A DNA stretch of 45,502 bases from Acidobacteriota bacterium (GTDB lineage: Bacteria; Acidobacteriota; Thermoanaerobaculia; Multivoradales; J023), in assembly GCA_029263355.1 (NCBI GenBank), contig JAJCXQ010000746.1, forward strand, positions 1-45,502, written 5' to 3'. The position numbers and the translations under genes are program-made. How positions within the stretch are numbered: the stretch's first letter is position 1; each line of letters starts with the position of its first letter. The notes below the pieces were generated by a model. The model saw nothing but the letters and a program-made list of their open reading frames with translations, was not told where the DNA came from and did not search any database. This document shows positions 30,771-39,398 of the stretch, in pieces.

Positions 30771-31361
30771 ATGCCACGCCGTACTTCTCATCGAGGCCCT
30801 CATCCCGCACCGGATCCCCTGCGGCTAGTGCAGGAATTCCTCAATACTCGCCGGATCGAGACGCATACCGAAGAGCTTGCTAGCCCTCGAGCGTTGGCGG
30901 ATTGGTTGTCTCATCAGCAGTTGTTGTGGCCAGACGCCGTCGTGGACGAGACCCTCTGGCAGCAAGGTTTGGCGGCAAGGGAAGCGCTGCGCGCACTGGC
31001 GCGTCACCATAGTGGTAGACGCTTGACAGCTGAAGAGGTCAAGGTCTTCCAAGAGCTCTTTGACGAGGCTTCACCCGACCTGCGCTTGTCAGCCACCGGC
31101 AAACTGGGCCTCGTGGCGTCCGGTAACGGCTGGCCCCGGGTTCTGAGCCATTTACTGCTGATCGTCTTTGAAGCCGTGCGAGTCGACACCTGGCGGCGTT
31201 TCAAGATCTGCCGCAACGAAGGCTGTCAGCTGGCGTTTTACGATTCCTCGACCAATCAGTCTGGGAAGTGGTGTAATGCCAAGGCCTGCGGCAACCGCTT
31301 CAACGCCGGCAACACTCGCCGTCGTCGCGCCTGGAGAGATCGTCAGGGCGCTGGGCGCTGA
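30771..31361 (+). CDS. CGNR zinc-finger / ABATE-domain regulator
   Basis: The protein has 196 residues. The ABATE-like helical N-terminal part (PLRLVQEFLNTRRIE; REALRALARHH) leads to a C-terminal CGNR zinc finger: CRNEGCQLAFYDSSTNQS, then KWCNAKACGNR, with four Cys. These proteins are thought to be transcription regulators with ligand-sensing ABATE domains. The tail RRRRAWRDRQ is basic. The ATG at 30771 has GAGGAAG just upstream; an ATG at 30720 is also in frame. It is divergent from the DM13 gene across ~200 bp. Confidence 0.87.
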   Translation: MPRRTSHRGPHPAPDPLRLVQEFLNTRRIETHTEELASPRALADWLSHQQLLWPDAVVDETLWQQGLAAREALRALARHHSGRRLTAEEVKVFQELFDEASPDLRLSATGKLGLVASGNGWPRVLSHLLLIVFEAVRVDTWRRFKICRNEGCQLAFYDSSTNQSGKWCNAKACGNRFNAGNTRRRRAWRDRQGAGR

Positions 31362-31500
31362 GTTGTCTGCCGCCGGGGTTGTCGGGTCCACTTGAGGGCT
31401 TGGGTTTGGCCCGGCGGTCCTCTCGAGCGGGGGCGCAGAGGTGTGAACTTCTGCCAGCGTCATCATTGAGACGGGAGTAGTTGTGACGCTATAACCGTGG

Positions 31501-31710
31501 CGTCACCATTGCGTCGCGAGCAGTGATGACCTGTGAGCCGCACGTCACTATTGCGTCTTGAGCAGTGATGACCTTTGCGCCGCACGTCACCATTGCGTCG
31601 TGAGCAGTTGTGACCCTTTGAGCTGGGCGTCACCATTGCGTCGTGAGCAGTGATGACCTTTGCGCTGGGCGTCACCATTGTGTCGTGAGCAGTGATGACC
31701 TTTGAGTTGT
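31501..31710. repeat. Five-unit 42-bp tandem array, each unit an imperfect hairpin
   Basis: Units start at 31501, 31543, 31585, 31628 and 31670 (the third is 43 bp). Each begins CGTCACCATTGCGTC and contains GTCACCATTGC pairing with GCAGTGATGAC across a 7-nt loop, with one mismatch and one wobble. There are no unique spacers, so it is not CRISPR. The array lies in the 489-bp gap 31362-31850, which otherwise holds only a REP-like element. Confidence 0.85.
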
Positions 31711-31803
31711 GACTTCGGTGTCAGGGGTGCTGTGGAGATCTCACCGGTTGGCCTTGAGCTAGATCCGCCCAGCGGCTACTTCCCAAACCAGCGGATCTCG
31801 AAG

Positions 31804-31840
31804 AAGCCACATGCTGGGAGCGCCAGCGTCTCGCCGGCTT
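31804..31840 (+). repeat. REP-like 37-bp palindromic element, copy 2
   Basis: The element has AAGCC/GGCTT ends, with CATGCTGGGAGCGCC in the left arm and CGTCTCGCCGG in the right. It lies between the 42-bp array and the end of the RND pump gene. Confidence 0.8.
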
Positions 31841-31850
31841 GTCAAGGCAG

Positions 31851-34800
31851 CTAAATGCTGGGTGCGACGGTTTTGGTCGTGACCAGGCTACCTGCCTCAT
31901 CGACCACCTCGACTCCGACGACATCCGCAGCCGCCGCCCGTTTCGCAACCGCCCCCCGCGTCCACTCCTTGGACGTCAAGTAGGTGTACATTGCCGGCAC
32001 CACAAACAACGTCAGGAACGTCCCGAAGATCAAACCTCCGATGATCGCCACCCCCATCGGGGCTCGACTCTCGGAGCCGGCCCCCAACGCCAGCGCGATC
32101 GGCAGTATGCCGAGCACCGTCGACAGGCTGGTCATCAACACTGGACGGAATCGGCGGGTGGCGCCTTCGATGGCGGCTTCCATCGGTGAGCGGCCACGCT
32201 CACGGCGCTGGTTGGAAAATTCGACGATCAGGATGCCGTTCTTGGTGGTCAGACCGATCAACATGATCATGCCGATCTGGCTGAAGATGTTGAGGGTCAA
32301 GTTGAAGTACCACAGCGCCATTAAGGCGCCCGCGAGGGCCAGCGGGACGGTGAGCATGATGGTGATGGGATCGCGGAAGCTCTCGAACTGCGCCGCCAGC
32401 ACCAGGTAGATCAGCACCAGGGCGAGCAGGAAGACGAAGTCGAGGCTGCGGGCGCTCTCGGCGTAGTCGCGGGATTCACCGGAGAGGGAGGTTGCGAAGT
32501 TGTCGTCGAGCACTTGGTCGGCGACGCGGTCCATGGCATCGATGCCGTCGGCGATGGTTTTGCCGGTGGCGAGGTCGGCGGAGACAGTGGCTGAGACGTA
32601 CCGGTCGAAACGGAAGAGCTGGGGCGGGCGACTCTCCTCGCTCACCGTCACCAACTTGTCGAGCAGCACGGGTCGACCGGCGCTCGAACGCACGTAGAGG
32701 TTTCGCAGGTCGATGGTCTCGTTGCGATCTTCCGGCGCGACCTGGGCGATAATTTCGTATTGTTTGCCGTCGAGCAGGAAGAAGCCGAGTCGCTGCTCCG
32801 ACAAAGCCAGTTGTAAGGTGCGGCCGATGTCGAGGGCCGAGATGCCGAGGTCGCGAGCGCGCTCGCGGTCGATCTCGATGCGCAGCTCGGGTTTGTCGAA
32901 TTTGAGGTTGACGTCGACGTTGGTGAAGGTGGGCTCAGCTTCGGCGGTCGCCAGGAAGTTGGGTAACACCTCTTCCAGTCGCGCCTGGTTGGGAGCCTGG
33001 ATGACAAATTGCACCGGCAGACCGCGGCGCCTCCCGACGGAAATGGTGGGGGACTGGGAGACAAAGGTGCGCGCCCCGGTCAGCTCACCGACCCGCTTCT
33101 TCAAAGCGTCGGCGATTTCGGTCTGTGAACGGTCGCGCTCCTCCGGCTCGACGAGCCGGACGCGGGCGAAGGCGGAGTTGACCGAGCTTGTCGCCCCAAA
33201 GCCGGGGGAGGTCACCGACACCAGCGCCTTGGCTTCCGGAATCTCGTCCAACAGCAGCGCATTGAGGTCGTCGACGAAACGATCCATGTAGCCGAAGGTT
33301 GTGCCCTCGGGGCCGGTGGCGTTGAGCCGGATTGTGCTGCGGTCTTCGAGCGGCGCCAACTCCGACGGCAGGGTGCGGAAGAACAGTCCAATCAATCCCA
33401 GGCAAGCGAGCACCAAGGGGATTGCCAGCCAGCGGCGCGCCAGCAGCCATTCGAGATGGGCGCGGTAGCCGTTGGTGAGCCACTCGAAGAAGGGTTCGGT
33501 AGCGCGATAGAGCCACGGCTGCCGCTGGCGTTTCTTCAACATTCGCGAGCTCAGCATCGGCGTCAACGTCAAGGCCACAAACGACGAGATGATCACCGCG
33601 CCGGCCAAGGTGACCCCGAATTCCTGGAACAAGCGGCCGGTGAGACCGCCAATGAACAGGATCGGCAGCAATACCGCCACCAGCGCCAAGGTGGTGGCGA
33701 TGACCGCGAAGAAGATCTCCCGCGTACCGACCACCCCAGCTTCAATCGGTTCCAGTCCGTCTTCGATCTTGGCGTAGATGTTTTCCAGCACCACAATCGC
33801 GTCGTCCACCACCAAGCCGATCGCGAGCACCAGTCCGAGCAAGGTCAAAACGTTGATCGAGAAGCCGGCGGCCGACATGATGAAAAAGGCGCCGGTCAGC
33901 GACACCGGAATCACCAGCACCGGGATCAGTGTCGTGCGCCAGTCGCGCAGGAAAGCGAAGATCACCAGGATCACCAGTCCGAAGGCCAGCAGGATGGTTT
34001 GCTGCACCTCCAGGATCGACTGTTTGATGTACTTGGTGGTGTCAAAGCCGATCGCGATCTCGATATCTTCGGGCAGATCCTTCTCGATCAGCGGGATGCG
34101 GCGATAGAATTCGTCCGCGATATCGATGTAGTTGGCCCCGGGCTGCGGTCGTACCACCACCGCCACCATCGGAATCCCGTCGCGTTTGAGGATGGTGCGC
34201 AAGTTGCGCGGCCCAAGCTCGGCGGTGCCGACGTCGCGGAAGCGTACGATACGACCGCCTTCGGATTTCAGGATCAGGTTTTCGAACGCGTCCGGTGTGT
34301 TGAGGCGCCCCATGGTGCGGACCGGTAGCTCAACCTCACGGCCCTCGATGCGTCCCGCCGGCAGCTCGACATTGCCGCCTTCGATCGCCTGCTGCACCTC
34401 CAGCGGAGTCAGCTGGTAGGCAGCGAGCTTCTGAGGATCGATCCACAGCCGCATGGCGTAGGTTTTGTCGCCCCAGATGTCGACCTGGCTGACCTGCGGG
34501 ATGGTCTGCAAACGTTCGACGAAGAGGTCGTCGGCGAGGCGGCTGAGCTCGAGTAGGTTGCGGGTGTCCGAGCGCACCGTGACTTGCAGGATCGGCTGGT
34601 CGTCGGCGTCCGCTTTTGCGATGGTCGGTGGGTCCGCGTCCGGCGGCAGGTTACGTTGGGCCCGCGACACCCGGTCGCGGACATCGTTGGCGGCGGTGTC
34701 GAGGTCGGCGTCGATGTTGAATTCCACCCGCACCGTGCTGCGTCCCTCGCGGCTCACCGAAGTCAGGCTGCGGATGCCGGCGACACCGTTGATCGACTCC

Positions 34801-35003
34801 TCGAGCGGTTCGGTGATCTGCGATTCGATGACGTCGGCGTTGGCGCCACGGTAGTTGGTCGACACCGTGATCACCGGCGAGTCGACCGACGGGAATTCGC
34901 GGACGCCGAGGGAGCGGAAGCCAATTACCCCGAAGAGCAAGATGGTGATCGACATCACCAGGGCGAGGACGGGGCGGCGAATGGAGAGGGAATAGAGGGT
35001 CAT
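31851..35003 (-). CDS. RND-family (HAE1/AcrB-like) efflux pump, inner-membrane subunit
   Basis: The protein has 1050 residues, the usual RND length. The N-terminus LSIRRPVLALVMSITILLFG is typical. Two large periplasmic loops follow TM1 and TM7. The proton-relay Asp pair is in LAIGLVVDDAIVVLENIY (TM4), and the second half carries LTVPLALAGALMALW and GLTTKNGILIVEFSNQRR (TM10-11). By family it forms a trimer that exports drugs, detergents or lipids using the proton gradient. It overlaps the adaptor gene by 4 bp (ATGA). No TolC-like outer-membrane factor is in the window. The substrate is unknown. Confidence 0.94.
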   Translation of the reverse strand: MTLYSLSIRRPVLALVMSITILLFGVIGFRSLGVREFPSVDSPVITVSTNYRGANADVIESQITEPLEESINGVAGIRSLTSVSREGRSTVRVEFNIDADLDTAANDVRDRVSRAQRNLPPDADPPTIAKADADDQPILQVTVRSDTRNLLELSRLADDLFVERLQTIPQVSQVDIWGDKTYAMRLWIDPQKLAAYQLTPLEVQQAIEGGNVELPAGRIEGREVELPVRTMGRLNTPDAFENLILKSEGGRIVRFRDVGTAELGPRNLRTILKRDGIPMVAVVVRPQPGANYIDIADEFYRRIPLIEKDLPEDIEIAIGFDTTKYIKQSILEVQQTILLAFGLVILVIFAFLRDWRTTLIPVLVIPVSLTGAFFIMSAAGFSINVLTLLGLVLAIGLVVDDAIVVLENIYAKIEDGLEPIEAGVVGTREIFFAVIATTLALVAVLLPILFIGGLTGRLFQEFGVTLAGAVIISSFVALTLTPMLSSRMLKKRQRQPWLYRATEPFFEWLTNGYRAHLEWLLARRWLAIPLVLACLGLIGLFFRTLPSELAPLEDRSTIRLNATGPEGTTFGYMDRFVDDLNALLLDEIPEAKALVSVTSPGFGATSSVNSAFARVRLVEPEERDRSQTEIADALKKRVGELTGARTFVSQSPTISVGRRRGLPVQFVIQAPNQARLEEVLPNFLATAEAEPTFTNVDVNLKFDKPELRIEIDRERARDLGISALDIGRTLQLALSEQRLGFFLLDGKQYEIIAQVAPEDRNETIDLRNLYVRSSAGRPVLLDKLVTVSEESRPPQLFRFDRYVSATVSADLATGKTIADGIDAMDRVADQVLDDNFATSLSGESRDYAESARSLDFVFLLALVLIYLVLAAQFESFRDPITIMLTVPLALAGALMALWYFNLTLNIFSQIGMIMLIGLTTKNGILIVEFSNQRRERGRSPMEAAIEGATRRFRPVLMTSLSTVLGILPIALALGAGSESRAPMGVAIIGGLIFGTFLTLFVVPAMYTYLTSKEWTRGAVAKRAAAADVVGVEVVDEAGSLVTTKTVAPSI

Positions 35004-36049
35004 AACGCTGCTTCGACTTCGAGGCCGGGGCGCAGCTGCTGGATCGCGGAGACGATGACCCTTTCGCCGGGGGCGAGGCCGCTGGTGATTTGGACCTTGT
35101 CAGCGGTGCGGATACCGGTTTCTACGGTCCGCGACTGGGCTTTGCCGTCTTCCAGCACGTAGATCTTCTTGCCGCCGAGCTCGGGGATCACCGCGATGGC
35201 CGGTACGGTGAGAGCGTCGTCGGTTTCGGTCACCACAATTTCGACGTCGGCGAAGGCGCCGGGGAGGAGGGCGCCATCGGGGTTGGAGCTTTTGGCGCGC
35301 AGCTGTAGCGAACGGGTATCGGTGTCGACGCGGGGCTCCATGGCGTAAATGGTGCCGGTGAATTCGCGTTCGTCACCCTTGACCCGAAAGCGGATCTCAC
35401 CGCCGCGGCGCATCCGTACGGCGTACTTTTCAGGCACCGCGAAGTCGATCTTCACCGAGTCGACGTCCTGCAAGGTGGCGATGCGGGTTTGGGGCGACAG
35501 GTAGCTGCCGAGGCTGACGTAGCGCAGGCCGATGACGCCCGAAAACGGCGCCCGGATTTTGGTCTTGAGCAGTCGTGCTTCGATCAGCCTTTGTTCGGAG
35601 CGCAGCACATTGAGCTCATTGAGCGCCAGGTCGTACTCTTCGCCGCTGATCACCCCCTGGTCGCTCAGCTGTTTCTTCTGGGCTTCCCGGCGCTCGGCCA
35701 GCTGTACGCGGAACGCAGTACGCTCGAGCTCGGCTTGCAGCGCGTCGTCATTGATCTCGAGCAGCACCTGGCCGGCGGCGACCCGGCTGCCTTCGCGGAA
35801 GACGATGTTGTCGATCTTGCCGGCGATCTCACTCACCAGGTCAACCTGTTCGTTGGCGCGCACCGTACCGGTGGTCGACAGCTTTTCGGTGAGATGTTCA
35901 GGAGCGATGTCCAGCACCGCCACCCGCAATGCTCGTTTTGTCTCGGCGGCTGGAGCCGGCGTCGCGACATCACCGCGGGAAGCGAACTTAGGTATCGCCA
36001 GCAGGGCGACAATGGAAACGGCGATCAGAAGGCCGAGGATTCGTTTCAA
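35000..36049 (-). CDS. RND efflux periplasmic adaptor (membrane fusion protein)
   Basis: The protein has 349 residues. An N-terminal signal/anchor (ILGLLIAVSIVALLAIPKF) precedes the lipoyl half-motifs (EIAGKIDNIVFREGSRVAAGQ and IRAPFSGVIGLRYVSLGSY). A helical hairpin at ~105-160 (LAERREAQKKQL) is followed by the beta-barrel and membrane-proximal domains (LTVPAIAVIPELGGKKIYVL). This layout is standard for MexA/AcrA-type adaptors linking pump and outer-membrane channel. It is the first gene of the two-gene operon and is coupled to the pump by a 4-bp overlap. Confidence 0.93.
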   Translation of the reverse strand: MKRILGLLIAVSIVALLAIPKFASRGDVATPAPAAETKRALRVAVLDIAPEHLTEKLSTTGTVRANEQVDLVSEIAGKIDNIVFREGSRVAAGQVLLEINDDALQAELERTAFRVQLAERREAQKKQLSDQGVISGEEYDLALNELNVLRSEQRLIEARLLKTKIRAPFSGVIGLRYVSLGSYLSPQTRIATLQDVDSVKIDFAVPEKYAVRMRRGGEIRFRVKGDEREFTGTIYAMEPRVDTDTRSLQLRAKSSNPDGALLPGAFADVEIVVTETDDALTVPAIAVIPELGGKKIYVLEDGKAQSRTVETGIRTADKVQITSGLAPGERVIVSAIQQLRPGLEVEAAL

Positions 36050-36093
36050 GTGTTCACGCCCCGAGTTCGTTCAAAGGATGACCTAAAGTCTCT

Positions 36094-36106
36094 AGTAGAT
36101 ACTACT
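36094..36106. promoter_or_regulatory. Small palindrome upstream of the efflux operon
   Basis: AGTAG-ATA-CTACT lies ~45 bp upstream of the adaptor start, in an A/T-rich stretch. It could be an operator for a local repressor, but no regulator gene is adjacent and the arms are only 5 bp. Confidence 0.3.
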
Positions 36107-36113
36107 GTATTGA

Positions 36114-36704
36114 TTACATACGGTTTGGGTCGGGGGTTGGAGGTAAAACTCTGGTAAACCCCTCCTCCTTGACCTCGGTGGCGCGTTTGGCCCCGAGCTG
36201 GTCCACAACGGCCCGTTGGAGCTCGTTTCGAGTGTCGAAAGGTCGATCTTGGAGTGGCTTCAAGGACTCCAGGATGTCCGCGGAGATGGACGCTTGGCTC
36301 AGGCACGGCAGAGACTTCCGCACCAGCACGAAGCGGGTGTGCCCCGCCGCGGACCGATCGATCTCATCACGCACCTCAAGGACCGCGGCTGCCAGGCGCT
36401 GATCGACCCCGTCGACGCCCAGCTGACGCGCCAGTCGCTGAGGATTGACCCGTTTGGTCTGATTGTGGATACCGGTGGCGAAGGAGCCACCGAAGATACC
36501 GATAATCAACGTGTCGGAGACCAACGTGTCCGACGCGCGCCAGATTTCATTGCTCGAGTTGCCCGATTGGAACCCCATGCGGGAGACACGACCCAGGGGA
36601 TCACGGTCCGGGTCCAAGACCACCCCGACGTAAGGATGAATCACTTCCTCCGAGGGCAGGGCAGGTAATGCCTCCGCGGCGCCGGGGGTTGGCTTTTCGA
36701 TCAC
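36114..36704 (-). pseudogene. Decayed duplicate of the SGNH-like membrane protein gene
   Basis: This 196-residue frame matches the neighbouring 501-residue protein twice. Its residues ~19-96 match residues ~75-152 (EVIHPYVGVVLDP; GGSFATG against GGSFASG). Its residues ~97-180 match ~268-350 (DEIDRSAAGHTRF against EVIDRSAAGRTEF). About 116 residues between the blocks, holding the Asn block, are deleted in frame. The N-terminal membrane helix and the C-terminal ~150 residues with the Asp-His pair are also gone. It cannot be a working hydrolase. Confidence 0.82.
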
Positions 36705-36749
36705 GCATTGTTCAGGCGATCTAGGGGGTGAGGGGCTACTCCACGGAGA

Positions 36750-38255
36750 TTAACCGTCCGCCGCAATCACCGCCAAAATCTTCTTCACCACGGTCCCATA
36801 CCCGGCCCAATTCAAGTGGCAACAATCATCGGCATACAGCACCCGCGTGTCATCCTCGAAGATCATCGTCAGATCCGTGAAGGCAACCCCGCGGTCGATC
36901 AGCCGTTGCCCGGCTGCCCGCAGGGGCGGATAACCCGCGATCGCACTCGGCCGCATCGTCTGGGCTTCGTTGATCGCGATGCGTCGCTCCTCGGCGCCCA
37001 TCGGCTTCGACCCTTCGACGTATTGGTTGGGCTGTAGGAAGTGGTAATAACGGATGCCATGGGCATCACACAGCGCCTTCATCGCCACCGAGCTGCGTTC
37101 CCACATCCCTACCAAGTCGCGGTAGAGCTCATCGTCATTCGCGACCGGGTGATCAGGCCCGAGGGCGGTGAACGACGTGGATGACTTCGCGACACATCGA
37201 GCAAGAGCCTTCTGATGCTCAGCAGCGCGGTCGGGCCCAAGCACTTTCGCAAGCGCCTGTTGAAGCTCCTCGCGTTGACTGAACGGTTTGCCTTGCAGCG
37301 ATCTTAGAGACCCCAGGAGCTCTTCCGAGACTCCCGACCGGCGCAAACACGCCAGAGATTTTTTCACCAGCTTGAACTCAGTGCGTCCAGCGGCCGACCG
37401 ATCGATCACTTCGCGAGCGGCGAGAATCGTCGACGAACGGCGCTGATCGACTACCCGCCAGACCAGCGAAAGCAGGGCGCTGCGATGCAGACCATACTCG
37501 AGCAGCTGGCTCGCCCAGCGTCTCCGTTCACCCTTCAAATACTCCATGTGTCCGACGTTCCGCACCGTCTCCGGGTCGAGGGTTTCTCCTGCCCGCAGGT
37601 TCCACTTGCGGGGATAAAACGGATTCAATCCCTGAGGAACGTTCTCAACCGGCGGCAGTGTCACTTCGTTGAAACCGTCGACGTTGATCACGATGTCGAA
37701 ACGGGCGCCAAGGGACAACAAGTATGTGAGGATCATCAGCTGCTGCGGCTGCTTGTAACCACCCTTGCTGAAGTTGACGACGACCACCTCTTGGTCGGCG
37801 ACGCCCAACTCGCGAGCGATCCTTTCGCTGCCGATCCGCTCGCTTTGTTGATGGACGCCGCTGGCGAAGGAGCCTCCGAAGAGGCCGACGATCAGGGTGT
37901 CGACGATCAGGGTGTCGGATTCCCGCCAGATCTCGTCACTCGAGTCCCCCGATTGGAACCCCAGAGGAGACACTTGAGCCAGGGGATCCCGCTCCGGATC
38001 CAAGACCACTCCGACATAGGGATGGATCACTTCCGCCGCAGGATGGGTGGACATGGGACCCCGGGCGCCGGCGGTCGGCTGTTGGGGTGCACCCGGGCCG
38101 GTGAGAACCGCTTCAGCTTGGCTTTTGACAGCGCTTGGAGAAAAGAAGCGCCCGTCTTTGATGCCGATTGCAGCGATCGCAACAAGTTCTACCGCTGCCC
38201 AAGTCAGCACAACCATCAGGAGGTAGAAGACGGAGGCCTTGACTCGGTCGTTCAT
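36750..38255 (-). CDS. Membrane-anchored SGNH/GDSL-hydrolase-like protein
   Basis: The protein has 501 residues. One N-terminal membrane helix (ASVFYLLMVVLTWAAVELVAI) points the rest outward. SGNH-like blocks are visible: the nucleophile region GLFGGSFASG (Ser129), INVDGFNEV (Gly194 and Asn196) and DDCCHLNWAGYG near the C-terminus (Asp477 and His480). The spacing matches the AlgJ/AlgX- or DltD-like group of envelope O-acyl transferases/esterases, but no glycan biosynthesis genes lie nearby. The middle ~230-360 is a helical insert. A decayed copy follows 45 bp downstream. The precise reaction is unknown. Confidence 0.8.
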   Translation of the reverse strand: MNDRVKASVFYLLMVVLTWAAVELVAIAAIGIKDGRFFSPSAVKSQAEAVLTGPGAPQQPTAGARGPMSTHPAAEVIHPYVGVVLDPERDPLAQVSPLGFQSGDSSDEIWRESDTLIVDTLIVGLFGGSFASGVHQQSERIGSERIARELGVADQEVVVVNFSKGGYKQPQQLMILTYLLSLGARFDIVINVDGFNEVTLPPVENVPQGLNPFYPRKWNLRAGETLDPETVRNVGHMEYLKGERRRWASQLLEYGLHRSALLSLVWRVVDQRRSSTILAAREVIDRSAAGRTEFKLVKKSLACLRRSGVSEELLGSLRSLQGKPFSQREELQQALAKVLGPDRAAEHQKALARCVAKSSTSFTALGPDHPVANDDELYRDLVGMWERSSVAMKALCDAHGIRYYHFLQPNQYVEGSKPMGAEERRIAINEAQTMRPSAIAGYPPLRAAGQRLIDRGVAFTDLTMIFEDDTRVLYADDCCHLNWAGYGTVVKKILAVIAADG

Positions 38256-38276
38256 CGCTGAGACGCCAAGCGCAGG

Positions 38277-39326
38277 TCATGGCTGTTGCAGCTCGAACTG
38301 CAACAACTCAAATTGCAATAGTAGCGTCCGTTGGACGTCGCTGAAATTGTTGTCCGACATCAAGTAGATCAACGTCTCGCCCCCCGGACCCTGGTGGATG
38401 GCGACGGCTTCCATGTTGTCGGTGGTGGCTGGAGGCTCGATCAAAGCCAGCTCGATGGGCTCGAGCCGAGAGTCGGGTTGCAACTGGTCCGTCTTCAGGA
38501 TCGATAGCCGTATCCGATTGCCGGTCGATTTGTGGAAGCTGCGCTCCAGCAAGAGGACATCACCCGAGGGCAAAACGGCGGCGCCGGTGGGTAGGAAGTC
38601 TTCGCGGGTGGAGAGGGTCAAGAGACGCCAGTCGCCGAGGTTGGGATGACCGATCCAGCCGATGATGTCGTTGGTGATGGTGCGGAGCTCTTCAGCGAAG
38701 GTCAACAGGCGACCGTCGGGCAGCAGCGCAACGGCTTCCATGCCCTTGTTGGGCAAGGTCGGGATGATGCCAGGGGGGAAGGGAAAGGGCTGCGGTCGCC
38801 CGTTGAGGGGCGACTGGCCGTCTTCGGACCAAGGGAAGAACGCCAGCCGATGGTGGCGTTCGAAGCTCACCACGAAACCCTTCCCGGGCAGCAACTGGAT
38901 CTCTTCGGCGTCACGGCGCTCCCAGACGGCGACCGGTTCGCCGTCGTCGTCGCAGAGGGTGTCCATGCGACCCTCGGTCAGCCCAACGAGAGTGCCGTCC
39001 TGCGTCAAGTCCAGCGTGGCAGTCAGCCAATGCCCCTGGTCGGAGATAGCGGTGAGCTGTCGGCTTGCGCCGTCGATCACCAGACCCGAAAAGCCACCGA
39101 AGGACGGCCAGTCGGAGGTCAGGTGGAGTCCGGCGCGGTAGCGCAGGCGGCCGATTTGTTGGAGCGTTGCATCGTCCGGGTGGAGCGGCACCGGCGCACC
39201 ACGGATCACAATCGCCTGACCCGACGAATTGTCCGGCACGTCGGCGAAAATGAGCGGCGCGATGAGAGCAAGCGCGACGCCAAGGCGGAGAGTAGACGCT
39301 CGCATAGAGGCTGGACAATACCGCAT
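38277..39326 (-). CDS. Exported phytase-like esterase (beta-propeller, PF13449-type)
   Basis: The protein has 349 residues. A signal peptide (LRLGVALALIAPLIFAD) is followed by a six-bladed-propeller-like sequence with family motifs: FGGFSGLVIDGASRQLTAIS, DQGHW, VVSFERHHRL, NKGMEAVALLPDGRLL, FLPTGAAVLPSGDVLLLER and TTDNMEAVAI. The family is annotated as esterase-like activity of phytase; true substrates are mostly unknown. The ATG at 39326 and another at 39305 are both possible, and the latter gives a tidier signal peptide. The C-terminus has a short internal duplication (LLQFELLQFELQQ). It is head to head with the BNR giant gene, ~70 bp apart. Confidence 0.82.
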   Translation of the reverse strand: MRYCPASMRASTLRLGVALALIAPLIFADVPDNSSGQAIVIRGAPVPLHPDDATLQQIGRLRYRAGLHLTSDWPSFGGFSGLVIDGASRQLTAISDQGHWLTATLDLTQDGTLVGLTEGRMDTLCDDDGEPVAVWERRDAEEIQLLPGKGFVVSFERHHRLAFFPWSEDGQSPLNGRPQPFPFPPGIIPTLPNKGMEAVALLPDGRLLTFAEELRTITNDIIGWIGHPNLGDWRLLTLSTREDFLPTGAAVLPSGDVLLLERSFHKSTGNRIRLSILKTDQLQPDSRLEPIELALIEPPATTDNMEAVAIHQGPGGETLIYLMSDNNFSDVQRTLLLQFELLQFELQQP

Positions 39327-39398
39327 CGTGGTGGGCGGCAGCGAATGTGATCAAGCAATCGCGGTAGACTGCGACCAAATTCCTGGAGGATCCCCTCG

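Noticed and set aside
31463..31678. 71-residue minus-strand frame over the 42-bp array
   Set aside because: Its repeated HHCSRRNGDVR pattern only reflects the DNA period; no start signal and no family.
31501..31710. CRISPR array
   Set aside because: Units are contiguous with no unique spacers, and no cas genes lie nearby.
33456..34328. 290-residue plus-strand frame inside the RND pump gene
   Set aside because: Antisense shadow; His/Gln/Asp-rich composition without family motifs, while the minus strand encodes a full RND pump.
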